From: Kalaharituber pfeilii
Taxonomy: Eukaryota; Ascomycota; Pezizomycetes; Pezizales; Pezizaceae
DNA length: 64,000 nucleotides
Direction of reading: 5' to 3'
Assembly: GCA_015179045.1 (NCBI GenBank)
Contig: WHUZ01000050.1
Span: forward strand, 248,001 to 312,000
Shown: one piece after another, positions 12,901 to 23,213 of the stretch
Position numbering within the stretch: position 1 is the first letter of the stretch
Layout of the letters: every line of letters starts with the position of its first letter
The notes under the pieces: generated by a model
What the model was told of the DNA's origin: nothing
Database searches by the model: none
Seen by the model: the letters and a program-made list of their open reading frames with translations, nothing else
Program-made: the position numbers and the translations under genes

Positions 12901-12902
12901 TA

Positions 12903-12970
12903 CTGTAACTCACCAGAACACGACCCACACCACGAAACGATGCACGTTTCTCACAAAACTGCCCACATAT
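12903..12970. repeat. Solo terminus of a Tc1/mariner-like MITE
   Basis: From the TA at 12901, the sequence CTGTAACTCACCAGAACACG is clearly related to the terminal inverted repeats of the 835-bp element at 32784-33618 (CTGTAATTCACCACAACGCG). Similarity continues through GATGCACGTTT and CACAAAACTG. I could not find the matching opposite end nearby, so this is probably a truncated copy. Confidence 0.6.
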
Positions 12971-12999
12971 AGCAATAGGGTTCCAGGTAAGATTATTGA

Positions 13000-15230
13000 T
13001 ACATGGCGACTGACAGCATGTCCAGCATCGAACGCACACTAATTTTTTATGCGGCATCCGCAATATCCCGGTAACTTTCATTAAAAAAAAATTTTCTGAG
13101 ACGGAAATGACAACCCTGAAAAATGAGGGCACGGAATTGAACATACAGAATCGGGGATACAGAATGGAGAATACAGATTGCGTGATTACAAGTCGAATAT
13201 ACAGATCGCGTTGCTCTAAGGATGGTCCGTTACTACACATCTCCATTGCACTAGCGCTGTTACCTCTGCCACTAGATGCAACCTCAGACCATGCCCACCC
13301 AGGCGCACCTGAGTTCAAAATGTAGACAACTGCACAACCTCTTAAACTCGCTCTACCCCTCACCGTTGGCATTGAGTTGGCCTCAACTTCCCTTAGTATA
13401 AAAAAATTTGCTCGCAAGTTGTGTCTATTGAATTCACTCGAACAGAACCAGAGTTAAAACTAAGAACTCCAATGTGAGAGCAGAAAGGAAAAAAAAGAGT
13501 TATCATAACTCCTCCGTTCCTTCCCTTTCCCCTTCGTCTTCTCCTGCCCAGGTGTAAAAAAGGGCTCCACAGCATCCACTGCCTCATACGGGGTACAGGA
13601 TTCTAGAGTAGGTCGCCTCAATTGTCAAGTGTCAAGAAAGTGTTATGATGAGAGTAGTCAATTACTTATGTGAGATAGTTAGTCTCTCTAATACGATGCG
13701 ATGATGCCTCCACAGTCCAATCTACATACAATTTATTGCCCGCTTGCAACTTCCAGCCGAATCCATCGCTTGCTTCTTTATCCCGCGCTCGCTTCGTTAC
13801 TTTACGCGTGCGTCACCGTAGGCTCCTACTACTGAGTACCACGCCTTACCTCGTTCAGCCTTATTTCTTCCACAACCAGACTACGGGACCGTGGTCACCT
13901 CGAGCTCCACACTGGCATCCCCGACCTCGCGCAGTCACTATTCCTTTCTTCACAAGTACCACCCCCAGCTGGCATCTTAGCCTTTAATTTTCTTTAGTCC
14001 GTATCTATTCTCTTTCCTACCACCACTCACACGTGTACAGCTATGATTATGATTATTAGAATGACGGGTATGACAATGGATTCGATAGTTGCTCAAACTG
14101 TCCAATTAGAGATCTGACATCTCTCCCCCATTTCCCTGCATTTCACGCTAATTTTAAGAGGGCCTGCCCTATCCATTCCAATCAGCTACTTTAAAATCCG
14201 TATGAAATGGCTAACTAACCCAAGACTACAGCTACAAAACTCTAGCAGGATGTATGGGATAATAATCAGCATCATTATATAAAAACGTTTCGATATGTAC
14301 TGTAGCTGTGTTACGGAGAATGAGGTGGAAAATGAGGGTACTCAGAGTGCGAGGAAGGGAGTGGAGGACGGAGGGGAGGAGCGAGACGGAGGCACTGCAC
14401 CTGGTATGGTGATGGCCACCATATCAGTTATGACGGGGCCTGGCTGGGGCAGGCGGCTTGTCTACGTGCGGGCAAACGCTGGGTCGGATATTCGAGAGGG
14501 GCAGCAGGCAACCGAGCACCTACGGTATTACGACACTAGCCGAGCACGTTCTGTGTGAGAGATCTTAAGAAGCTTGGTTTTTCCTCTCTATCTTGATCTT
14601 ACTATACCAGCCTGAGAGAGGATGTGCTGCCAAGAAATAATAGCAAAGATACTGTCTGCTAAGCCAAGGCGGAGGCCAACATAATAGTCTGGGCACGAGA
14701 ATATCTTTATCGGAAAGACCCCCCAAGTCCAGAAACCCTTTAGCCTGCCATGAAAGGAAATGCATTCACCTAAGTCATGACTAAACTAGTGAGGAGAGCG
14801 GCGTCCCCAATGCTACGCCCGGGCCTTTCTACACCAAGTATCATAGAACATGTCTCATGCGGGCCAGGCTACATGTCTCATGCACTCATTAATGTCAAGG
14901 CGATGCAGCGCCACGCCCGCCTGGCTGTACCTGTGCGTGTGCCATGGGCGCCGACAAGCAGAGGAAACGCCACACATTGGCATGAGACTACCCCACATAG
15001 ACTACTTCCGAGGTAATCACCTAACAAGGCAGTCGCTGATGCCAGGTGCATAACATACCCAAAAAAACGACAGGGCCCCATCCTAATGATTTTAGATGTC
15101 ACATGTGCTTTTTCAATCTTGCTGGTGCACTCGCTCGTTCAGGAAGCAGAACGGCTGATTAATGCAGAATTAGTCAGCCGCTCCAATACTTTCTAAGTAC
15201 AGTATCTTAGTCACAAGGTCAAAAACACTC
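13000..15230. other. Region without recognisable gene; one weak dispersed repeat
   Basis: The open frames seen (including 12833-13417 minus and 14295-14558 plus) have no recognisable products. The stretch 13562-13760 shares several blocks in the same order with 19962-20180: CAGCATCCA, ACAGGAT, TCAAGTGTCAAGAAAG-like and CTACAT...CAATTTAT. It may be an old dispersed repeat such as a solo LTR. Confidence 0.4.
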
Positions 15231-15385
15231 TTTTTTTTTTTTTTTTGGATATATCAGTAATCGCATGCTGCCCTAAGGGCTATGGCGACATTTAGTTACA
15301 TATGAGATAAAAGGAAGAAATAGAAGTAACGCGAGCGTCTGAGGAGAGATCCCCGGGTCCTCCTGCGTGAAGGTCCCAGTAACAC
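15231..15385 (-). mobile_element. LINE 3'-end fragment (family A tail)
   Basis: A run of about 16 T is followed by TATATCAGTAATCGCATGC, the TGCCCTAAGGGC hairpin, GGCTATGGCG and a LINE-like 3' UTR (CATTTAGTTACATATGAG, shared with the copy at 28297). The 5' boundary is uncertain. Possible weak duplications are AACACTC at about 15224 and AACACTG near 15381. Confidence 0.6.
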
Positions 15386-15478
15386 TGCCCGTGGGCCTAA
15401 TGGTGCAGAAGTGGCTGAAGCGCTAGCGGAGTCACCTAATCAAAACTCAAGATGTTATTATTTTGTATTCACGAGGAT

Positions 15479-15528
15479 TCCTTTTTTTAGAAAACATCAC
15501 GTAACGCCGCTTGTAGAGATGGCAGGGC
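15479..15528 (-). mobile_element. Family B mini-retroposon (decayed) with near-perfect TSD
   Basis: The plus strand shows a short T run, CATCACGTAACGCCGC and GATGGCAGGGC, the reverse complement of a B head. Flanks ATTCACGAGGAT (15467-15478) and ATTCACGCAGGAT (15529-15541) differ by one inserted base and are best read as a target-site duplication. Confidence 0.7.
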
Positions 15529-15699
15529 ATTCACGCAGGATAGTACGTAAGGAGGATGGCACAAGTATTGGATTGGCACTCTGGCGTTGGCTTGAGACAA
15601 CTTTAAGGAGGGCTTTTCCACTGGGTGTGGAAATCAGCATTGCATTGAAGAGGGTATGATGGGTTCTACATATTACACCAGACTAGGTTCTACATAGCA

Positions 15700-16790
15700 G
15701 TAGATTTGCTGTCGCTTAAATATATAAATTCGATGACACCCCGACCCCGCCGGAGTTATGGACCGCCACCCCGGTGCCACGGTTCGTCCTTGGGGACCTA
15801 CCTCCCATTCCCAAGTTTGTTCCCAAGAAACTGGGATTCAGTCCCATCAGCACCATACACACGGAGGAGCCACTGGTACAACCCACCCCGGAGGGCCTAG
15901 GCTTCAGCCCCATAACCACCCTGTACTCGGAGGAGCCATCTCCAGAGCACACCATGGGGCCCACACCAACCCCCGGGACCATGCCAATACCCGAGTCCAC
16001 CCCGGGGCCCGCACCCAGGAAGCGCAAAGGCAAGGCGGCGTCAGCACAAGACCGTTATGCCTTTAAGCACCAGCTGAACGACAAGGAGGCAGAGAGAATC
16101 GCGGCGTCTGGCACCGCCAACACCCCTAGCAGCCCCCCACCTAGTCCCCCATCACCTTCGGCCACCCAACGCGCGGGGCAGGAAGACACCCCGCCACCTC
16201 CGGCCATCCAGCGCGCGGAGAAGAACACCACCCCCGCCCCACCCCTGGCCCCACAAAAACCCCACCAGCCGACACCCCACCAGCATCACCACAAAATTTG
16301 GCATCGTCGTACACGGGATAGCCCTGAGGAAGAACCTGGGGAATGTCTGCAGATGGTTGGAGACTGCTAACAAAGACTTGGGACAGATATTCAGGATTCG
16401 GTGGCTGAGGAAGAAGGAGATCCTCGTCGACGAGGGGAAACTCACCAGCTCAGTCGTGATATACTTGGAGGAGCAAGCTGAGCCAGCACCGGGGAGAGTG
16501 AGACTAGGAGGGAAATGGCTGAAGTCATGTCAATACGAGTGGGACAGAAGACGGTCACAGTCGCGCGTGTAGATAGGCTAATGCTGGTTCCTTTTGCCTG
16601 TAACACAGAGATATCCATGGGCAGCACATAGGTTTGGCTTTGGTTTTGTTTTTGGTTTCACCCACCTTACTAGCGAGGGTCGTGGGTCTCCACCGATGAT
16701 GTTTATCATACTTCCTGTTCTTTTATCTCCTTTGTACCTTAAATCGCCATAGCCCTTAGGGCGGCATGCGATCAATGATATAAAAATAAA
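15700..16790 (+). mobile_element. ORF1-only LINE derivative with family A tail
   Basis: A proline/threonine-rich gag-like ORF1 (15774-16370) is followed after a frameshift near 16290 by FGIVVHGIALRKNLGNVC, LGQIFRIRWLRKKE and TSSVVIYLEEQAE (16294-16572). These segments are typical of ORF1 of Tad1-type fungal LINEs as I know them. Translation stops at 16572 before any CCHC knuckles. The whole of ORF2 is missing, and a 3' UTR plus the hairpin AGCCCTTAGGGC and GATCAATGATAT lead into an A-rich tail (about 16782-16790). It is therefore an internally deleted, non-autonomous LINE. The left boundary and TSD were not resolved. Confidence 0.7.
15774..16572 (+). pseudogene. LINE ORF1 (gag-like), frameshifted and truncated
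   Basis: The first frame runs from an ATG at 15774 and is a low-complexity N-terminal region rich in Pro, Thr and Ser, with a basic patch (PRKRKGKAASAQDR). At about 16280-16297 the conserved domain moves to another frame (KFGIVVHGIALRKNLGN), which shows a one-base-type frameshift. That domain resembles the RNA-binding/RRM-like part of Tad1-type ORF1 proteins, which package the LINE RNA. The C-terminal zinc knuckles expected for the family are absent. Non-functional unless the frameshift is a sequencing error. Confidence 0.6.
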
Positions 16791-17183
16791 TAGTTAGCAC
16801 TCAGGATCGATTCATCCCAACGCTGATGTCGTATCGTTGCTTACATGTGCTTTGTGGTGCAGTCAGTGCTACAGTTTTCTCCGATGTTGTAGGAAATATG
16901 AGGGTACAATTTAGGACAACTTTTGGTGAGTCACCTTTCGACAGGGCAGCTCTTGCTGGCCTTATAGTCAATTCTGAGTGGCTTCTGTCCATTGTCTATC
17001 TATGCTTTGATATCATGATGTTCTATCTATAGATGTTTCTCAGTCACTGCCTCGCCTCACTTAGAGGTCCATCTTGTTCAGTTGGTGGCTCTTGCCGTGC
17101 TATCCCTTGGCAGCACGAAATCAAAAATCTAATGCCGACGGAAAAGGTCCGTGTATTCCATTGCAAACTAGCACAGTGTTCTA

Positions 17184-17737
17184 CTCGTTACCAGCATAGA
17201 GTGATGCAACTTCCGAAGCTGTGCGCAAGGTCTGTGCAAAGGTTTGTGTAATGGTGTGACAGCCACAGGTGAATATGCATAAAAAAAATTGGAGAAAACA
17301 GTCAGCTAGCTGAATTACGTAGTATTGATCTAGAAAATATCTAAAGGTATCAAAGTTATTGAAGTTGCTCCACCAGATGGTGAATAGCTTACGTTACAAT
17401 GTAGGCACATGAGAATGTCTCTGGCACACGAGACTGGCGATTCCTAACCAAAGGCATCCACTCAGATATTAGTATAATATTCTCTCCTACTCTGCTGGTT
17501 ATTACTAGTACATCAAACATGAAGTATTCTGATAGCAACCCCACCTTTTGTGAGCACTCACCCACACCTACCATACCCATACCCCTACATAGGCCTTTGC
17601 ACAGACCTTGCGCACAGCTTCGGAAGTTTCATCACTTTATTTTCATTTTTATTTTTATTTTTTTTTTTTATATCATTACTCGCGTGCCGCCTGGTAGGCT
17701 ATGGCGAGGATTTTCATCACTTTATGCTGTTAACGAG
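17184..17737 (+). mobile_element. MITE family M1, copy 1 (TIR about 60 bp), carrying a family A insertion
   Basis: The ends are inverted repeats: CTCGTTACCAGCATAGAGTG at the left and, read inward from the right, CTCGTTAACAGCATAAAGTG. Both continue through CTTCCGAAGCTGTGCGCAAG and CTGTGCAAAGG. A TA lies at the left edge and TG at the right, compatible with a mutated TA target duplication (Tc1/mariner-like superfamily). There is no transposase. A second copy lies inverted at 18383-18846. A family A mini-retroposon sits at 17640-17711. Confidence 0.8.
17640..17711 (-). mobile_element. Family A mini-retroposon in MITE M1, with 13-bp TSD
   Basis: A T-rich tract with A/C interruptions is followed by ATATCATTACTCGCGTGCCG, CCTGGTAGG and CTATGGCGAG. 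In RNA sense the stem is GCCT-ACC-AGGC. The direct repeat TTTCATCACTTTA is at 17627-17639 and 17712-17724, and removing the insertion restores the MITE terminal repeat. Confidence 0.88.
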
Positions 17738-18382
17738 TGCTGTACCTCCACTAAGTTCTCAATCTATGTAGCTAAACCTACATCTCAGCATTCGCTATAC
17801 CATTTTAGGGGTGGTGGCCACTGACACCTTAACGTTCCATTAGCGTAATCCTGCTGGCATTCGAGTTTGTGGTTTTGCGCTACTGAGGGGTCACTATGCC
17901 GTCAAATCCTTGTGATACATGTCCGTGTCCGATCCGTGCTCCAAGCTATTGCCCTGCTGTAGCTATCGGGTGGTTAAGCCGAACTGTCACCAGCAGCCTT
18001 GGGTCAATTAACTGGTAGATATCCCTCCCCAGTAGGTCTTGACAGTCAGCATCCGTGAGAGCATGTATAGGAAAGGCAAGAGAGGGATGGACGTAAGAAT
18101 GCTATGACTGACAAACTATTTGTCTAGTACTGGCAGCTCAGTGAGCAGTTGGTTAACTAATTAATTAATTTATTGATCCCGAATATACAGAACAATATTA
18201 GGGTCGCTATATAGCGACGGTCGTGGATCATGTGGATTGTTCCTTATTTTCGTTATTTCCTTTGTATGTAGCTTCAGCCTTGCCATCCCCTCTCGGTGTG
18301 GCATGAAGGTATATCCTTTTTTTTTTTTTTTTTTTATATCAGTGATCGCGTGCCGCCCTGGGGGCTATGGCGATTTTGAGTA

Positions 18383-18846
18383 CTTGTTACCAGCATAAAG
18401 TGATGAAACTTCCGAAGCTGTGCGCAAGGTCAGTGCAACGGCCTGTGTAGAGGTTTTTCGGTGTGGGTGAGTGCTCACAAAAGGTGGGGTGAGTTGCCAT
18501 CAATGTTATTGTCAGAATACTTTGTGTTTGACGTAATAACCAGCAGAGTAGGAGAGTATATTCTACGTGATATACTAATATCTGAGTGAATGCGTGGATG
18601 CTTTTAGTTGGGAATCATCAGTCTCGTGTGCCAGAGACATTCTCATGTGCCTACATTGTAACGTAAGCCATTTACCATCTGGTGGAGCCTTTGATATTTT
18701 CTAGATCAATGCTACGTGATTCTTCTAGCTGACTTTTTTTCCAACTTTTTTTACGCATCACCTGCGGCTGTCACACCATTATACAAACCTTTGCACAGAC
18801 CATGCGTACAGCTTCGAAAGTTGCATCACTTTATGCTGGTAACGAG
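18383..18846 (-). mobile_element. MITE family M1, copy 2
   Basis: This is the reverse complement of the element at 17184-17737 without the family A insertion (464 bp). Terminal repeats are CTTGTTACCAGCATAAAGTG and its inverse, flanked by TA at 18381-18382 and 18847-18848. Joining the flanks restores a continuous LINE 3' UTR, which confirms both ends. It has no coding capacity. Confidence 0.85.
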
Positions 18847-19037
18847 TACGTAGGAAATAGAAGGAAAAGGAACCTCTCGTCCCCGAAAGATGAGGAAATT
18901 GAACCCCCTAGCGTCCCGCCCACTTCATCAATTCCATCAGCGGGTCTCTCTCTCCCTCGCCCCCCTCCGGTGGGCGTGTCAGTGCCTCCAATCCTCCTGG
19001 CCATCTTTCCCTCCACACCTGGCATCTGTTCCATAAG

Positions 19038-19473
19038 GAGGGAAGTTTTTTATACCCTGACCATGTAGTTTGTTGAATAGTAGTCAAGTATGTCTCAGCT
19101 GCAAGAGAGCGTTAACCCTTATATTAACGCGTTCTGAGTATTTCTACGCGCAGTTAACATCTACGACCTCTGTATATACTGAATAAATAATGTATAAAAT
19201 ACATACAGACCTCTGCCAAATAATGATATAGTTCATTGTGTTTATACTTATATATCTAGGATATATTTTTCACAATAGTTCTTATATACAATACTGAGAA
19301 TTCCAGGATGATACTTTCTATGAACACTGGTCATGTGTTTTTAATGTGCTGTAGTGTCACTAAGTAGGCTAGTCAGTGTTGTTGTCATGGTGAAGACATA
19401 GTATTATTTAAAAAACTAGATGGGTATTTCAAGGACGTCCGTGTTGTTTTCAGGGTATGAAAAACCTTTTCTC
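19038..19473. mobile_element. MITE family M2, 436 bp, with 9-10 bp TSD
   Basis: The termini are GAGGGAAGTTTTTTATACCC and, inverted, GAGAAAAGGTTTTTCATACC, both continuing to CCTGA. The flanks GTTCCATAAG (19028-19037 and 19474-19483) form a 10-bp target-site duplication inside the LINE zinc-finger region. A duplication of 9-10 bp suggests a Mutator-like (MULE) origin. The interior is AT-rich and non-coding. Confidence 0.8.
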
Positions 19474-19750
19474 GTTCCATAAGTGCATTGCAGTCTCCTC
19501 CTCTTCCCCGCACCACCTGCAATATGGCGCGTCCGCCTTGCCTATCCCGTATTTCCACGCCTGTAGGCCTTTGCCCCCCAGTAGTCCCGCTAGTGTCCCT
19601 GTCTCGTGACCGAGTCTCAATAGGGGCCTGTAGCTTAGGCCCAGCCTGTCCCTAACGTATATCATAAACACAAAAAAAAAATACAGGAGACATAGGACCA
19701 ACGTTGTCACGAGCATAAGGTTGCTATTTAGTGAGACATGCAAGAACAGA

Positions 19751-19804
19751 CTCGCCATAGCCCTTAGGGCGGCACGCGAGTACTGATATAAAAAAAAAAA
19801 AAAA
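19751..19804 (+). mobile_element. Family A mini-retroposon, 54 bp, with 13-bp TSD
   Basis: The unit begins CTCGCCATAGCCC, contains the hairpin GCCC-TTA-GGGC followed by GGCACGCGAGTACTGATAT, and ends in about 15 A. The TSD ATGCAAGAACAGA is perfect at 19738-19750 and 19805-19817. Only about 39 nt of non-A sequence was copied. Confidence 0.92.
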
Positions 19805-19817
19805 ATGCAAGAACAGA

Positions 19818-21040
19818 TCAAAGCGTCCATGCCTCTCCAGGTTAATCCCTATTTCGACCTATGTCTCTCAACACTCAGCCCTGCCTGCAGCTGAGGATCA
19901 TTTCAAGAGATGCTGAAAACTGATTTCTCGCCAGCACTATTCCCGCCGCTGTAATGAAGGCTCAACAGCATCCATTGTCTTGCACAGGATACCGGTGTCT
20001 AAGGCTGGCGGAACGAGGTCTCAAGGGTCTCAATAGTCAAATGTCAAGAAAGATATCATATGTGGCCTGTAATCTTGTCTGTGATGTATGGTCTATGTCT
20101 GCGTATCTATGTCTGTGCCCGGTGTATCCTTGCCTGTCTAATGTGCCCATACAGTCCTATCTACATCAATTTATAGACCATCTTCGCCTTCCAACCAAAC
20201 CTCTACAGCCACATCTCGCTTCTTATATATAAACTCGCTTCCTTAATATATGTACTGTCGAGGAATCTTGGCATTCCGAGTGCTACGGTGGGAGAACATA
20301 TTCGGAGGCATGCGGAGGTAACTACTGGAAAAGGAAGTGCTACTGGGAGGTTAAGGGTATTTCTTGAGGCCAGAAGGGGGACCTCATCACAAGAACATCA
20401 TCGTTGAGGATCATAGTATCACTGGTTTTTTTGTCTGCTAGGTGTTGCAGTTGTCCCTTTGTTTTGAGATATAGTAAGCCGTTTCACTCGTATCTGTCCC
20501 GATGCTCTCCTATTACCTTCCATTGTCTCCTTCCCCTCTGTCTTACCTTCCTCCTGATACCTTCCACAGTGCGCATCATCATATGGCCTTAGCGATGATT
20601 AGCGTTTTCGGCCGTGTTTAGCCTTATTCTTTCCATTGGCACTGTGGTTACCACCACATTGCTAGCCTTGCTAGCCCCTTCGTTGGCCTGCGGGGTGCCA
20701 CTTAGTACCATCACTACTCATTTCACGGCATGTACTCTCATATCTGCGCCGCCAACGATATAAGACATAGGGCAGCGTACCGATACGTGTGGACCGGCAG
20801 GATGAGGATCAGCGGAACGGACATACGACGAACGTGAAAAGGCAAAGATGCTCCCAGTTCACCAGAATGACTGGGTCCTACGGCGAGCCTACGCAGGTCG
20901 GTGCGAGTGCGCGCGCAACGAAACAGAGAAGAGATTGCTTGACTGTGAGAATAAGAAAGTCTATATATATATTTGATCCCTCAGGTGCTGAGAAACCCTT
21001 TTTCTAACACTTCCTGTCCATCCTGCCAAGCATATGCGCA
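19818..21040. other. Region without recognisable gene
   Basis: Short open frames only (19954-20232, 20404-20592, 20789-21007). The stretch 19962-20180 is the second copy of the weak dispersed repeat seen at about 13562. Confidence 0.4.
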
Positions 21041-21048
21041 TGCACTTT

Positions 21049-21119
21049 CCTGCCATAGGCTGGTAGCCTGTATGCTGGGTTACGTGACCCCCCCCAAAAA
21101 ACAAAAAACAAAAAAAACT
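21049..21119 (+). mobile_element. Family B2 mini-retroposon
   Basis: CTGCCATAGGCTGGTAGCCT is followed by GTATGCTGGGTTACGTGA, a run of C, and an A-rich tail with C interruptions. The hairpin AGGCT-GGT-AGCCT lies at 21057-21069. The flanks are only weakly similar, so no reliable TSD was found. Confidence 0.7.
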
Positions 21120-21439
21120 CTTTGCCAAGAAATACGAAGGCCCACAAGGTCTCAAATAAACAAAATATCAATGTTCTATGTATTTACATACCAATTAACT
21201 GTAGTAGCACGTACTTTAGCACTCCAACTTTGTACACATTCTAAGAGATTAGAGATAACAATTGTAGATCGAACTGTAGAGATCTCTAGATATGATTCTG
21301 AAACAGGAGTGGGACAATTATCTTAGTTAGTTACCGTTATTTCAAGTTGGTTTTCATTATTTTGTTTAATATTGTCTTATTTGCTATTGTTATCTTGTTC
21401 AATATTGTTGTCTGTTTAAAGTTGCTATTTTTTCTTTTT

Positions 21440-21610
21440 TTTTTGTATCATTACTCGATGCCTTCCTATGGGCTTATCCTCGTCCCCAGGCGTTCGTAGA
21501 AGCCTGCGTTTAGGTAAATAGTTGATCATGTGACTTGCCAAGAACTGTAAATATAATAAACCTAAAATTTAAGCTCACAAACGAGGCTATTATGGGCTAT
21601 GGCGGGACTA
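21440..21610 (-). mobile_element. Family A mini-retroposon split by a 116-bp MITE
   Basis: The T run and TATCATTACTCG at 21440-21457 begin a family A unit read on the minus strand. It is interrupted after CCTATGGGCT by another element and resumes at 21591 with TATGGGCTATGGCGGG. The A unit's own TSD was not identified. Confidence 0.7.
21475..21590. mobile_element. Tiny MITE (116 bp) with 8-bp TSD
   Basis: The direct repeat TATGGGCT at 21467-21474 and 21591-21598 flanks a 116-bp insert. Its ends are TATCCTCGT and ACGAGGCTAT, a short imperfect terminal inverted repeat. An 8-bp duplication is typical of hAT-like elements. It is non-coding. Confidence 0.7.
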
Positions 21611-21904
21611 TCTTGTTCGATATTGTCTTGTTCGATGTCATTGTCTTATTCAACATTGACATTTTTGTTAGATATCATCATCTCATTCGATATTAGTGTC
21701 TTGTTCAATATTACCTTCACCTTCTACATCTCTTGGTTACGTAGGTACTATAGGGTTTTCTTCATTATAAATGGCAGCATGCTCTCGCTGCTCAAGTCTA
21801 ATAAGTAAACCTCGGATCTTTTGCTTGAATAAACGACCAGTAGTTGAATGAATCTACTGATCATTGGTATCTATAATTATTAGTAGATACAGAAGTCTTA
21901 TCAG

Positions 21905-21942
21905 CACGCAATCAATGATATAAAAAAAAAGAATTCTTACTG
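21905..21942 (+). mobile_element. Possible extreme 5'-truncated family A tail
   Basis: GCACGCAATCAATGATAT followed by nine A matches only the last ~18 nt of family A and lacks the hairpin. The flanks GAAGTCTTATCAG and GAATTCTTACTGA are similar but imperfect and may be a decayed duplication. Confidence 0.45.
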
Positions 21943-21954
21943 ATGCTGGACTAG

Positions 21955-22047
21955 GAATTGAGATGGGACAAACACTTTCACCTAAGACTGAATTTAGACA
22001 AGGCAGCCTGCGCCATAGGCCCCGCTAGAGGGAGACAGCTCTACACA
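21955..22047 (+). pseudogene. Older LINE, ORF2 fragment (left part)
   Basis: The plus strand encodes LDKAACAIGPARGRQLYT. This continues directly into SIARPIATWAWKYYEQ at 24931 once the DNA element between them is removed, and matches the RRQIYTSIARRIATW region of the LINE at 22762. It is the outermost layer of a four-level nest. Confidence 0.75.
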
Positions 22048-23150
22048 ACGGGACCTCTCTCCGGGCAGGCCTGCCCGGTTGCAGGGGTGTTTACAGGGGA
22101 CTGCACAGGTCTTCACATCGCCTGCCAGGGTTATGCATATGCGTGAGAGGTGAGGTATGTTATTCAATTTATTAAGCTATCTACATGCAAGGATTCAGGA
22201 GGTTAATATGGAGCAGTTGAGGGCACGTATTGAGTCTGCACTAGAATTACATCTTGCGTTTCCTGATAACTCATTGACTGTGATATCATTTCTGACCTGG
22301 TCCCGCTGATTTGCCTGACGTTCTGCAAGCTCCACACCAGTCGGTGCCCACTGCCTTGCTGGGCCTTTTGTTTTTTTCCATCTTAAAGAAGTTTCAACAA
22401 CAGCAGGCGCAAACTCTTGAGGGAGATCGGGTTGCCACTCACGGGGAAACTGCTGTCTGAGCTAGCTGCGTTGCCATTCGCTGATGTAATTGCACATAAC
22501 GTGCTAGGTCTTCGGATGATAGCATTTGCTGGAATCCTTGTTCCTCTACAAATGACCTTAAGAGGAGATCATGGCCTGCATTAATTAGTGGGCCATAAAA
22601 TGGTTGTGGTGGCGCCAGTGCAAGGCGCAGTCCTAGTGCGGGCACATGTGCTAGAGTAGGGGCTAGTGCAAGTACGAGAGCTGGTGTTGATTCTGGGGAT
22701 TGTGTAAGATCGATAAATGCTCGCATAATCCAAGCAGCAGATGCAGGCTCTCAATAAACCAATCGGAATATCCCCAACAGCAGCAAAAGCGGGAAAGCGG
22801 AGCTTCACGAAGTCCTATATAGACGACTTCCACAGTGTGATCTCGAACAGGACCATGACTGGACTCCAGAGAGAAATAAGAGAGCATAGGGAGAAGCTGA
22901 AGGAGGAAGCAAGGGTGGAGGGATTCCAACTGGACCCGAAGAAGGCGGAGACGCTAATCATTGGAAAGAAAGGACCGAACTACCGCCTACTGGGCCTGAC
23001 AATTGACTGGGGAACTCAAATACAACAAGCGACTCGCTCTAGGCCAAGCAGCATGGAGGGTAGCCTCCCGCCTCAGCCGATTAGAACCGGCAAAGAGGAG
23101 ACAAATATACACCAGCATTGCACGCAGAATAGCCACTTGGGGGTGCTGGG

Positions 23151-23213
23151 TATTTTTTTTTTTTTTTTTTTTTTTCACGTGACCCCGCATGCAGCTGTTC
23201 GCCAAGGCAGGGC
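23151..23213 (-). mobile_element. Family B mini-retroposon in LINE ORF2, 11-bp TSD
   Basis: About 23 T are followed by CACGTGACCCCGCATGCAGC, TGTTCGCCAAGGCAGGGC (reverse complement of a B head). GGGGTGCTGGG is duplicated at 23140-23150 and 23214-23224. Excision restores the LINE frame, so the boundaries are secure. Confidence 0.92.

Larger units (their letters stand above)
18316..19656 (-). mobile_element. LINE copy split by two different MITEs
   Basis: On the minus strand, four separated pieces form one 5'-truncated LINE: the poly(A)/family A tail (18316-18380), 3' UTR and ORF2 end (18849-19037), and the zinc-finger region (19484-19656). Readable segments are RDRLGLSYRPLLRLGH, LAGLLGGKGLQAWKYGIG, PYCRWCGEEEE, then ARRIGG and RDPLMEL-like remains. 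A MITE M1 copy (18383-18846) interrupts the 3' UTR and a different MITE M2 (19038-19473) interrupts the ORF. The LINE itself is bounded by GTATATC at 18309-18315 and 19657-19663. Confidence 0.8.
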
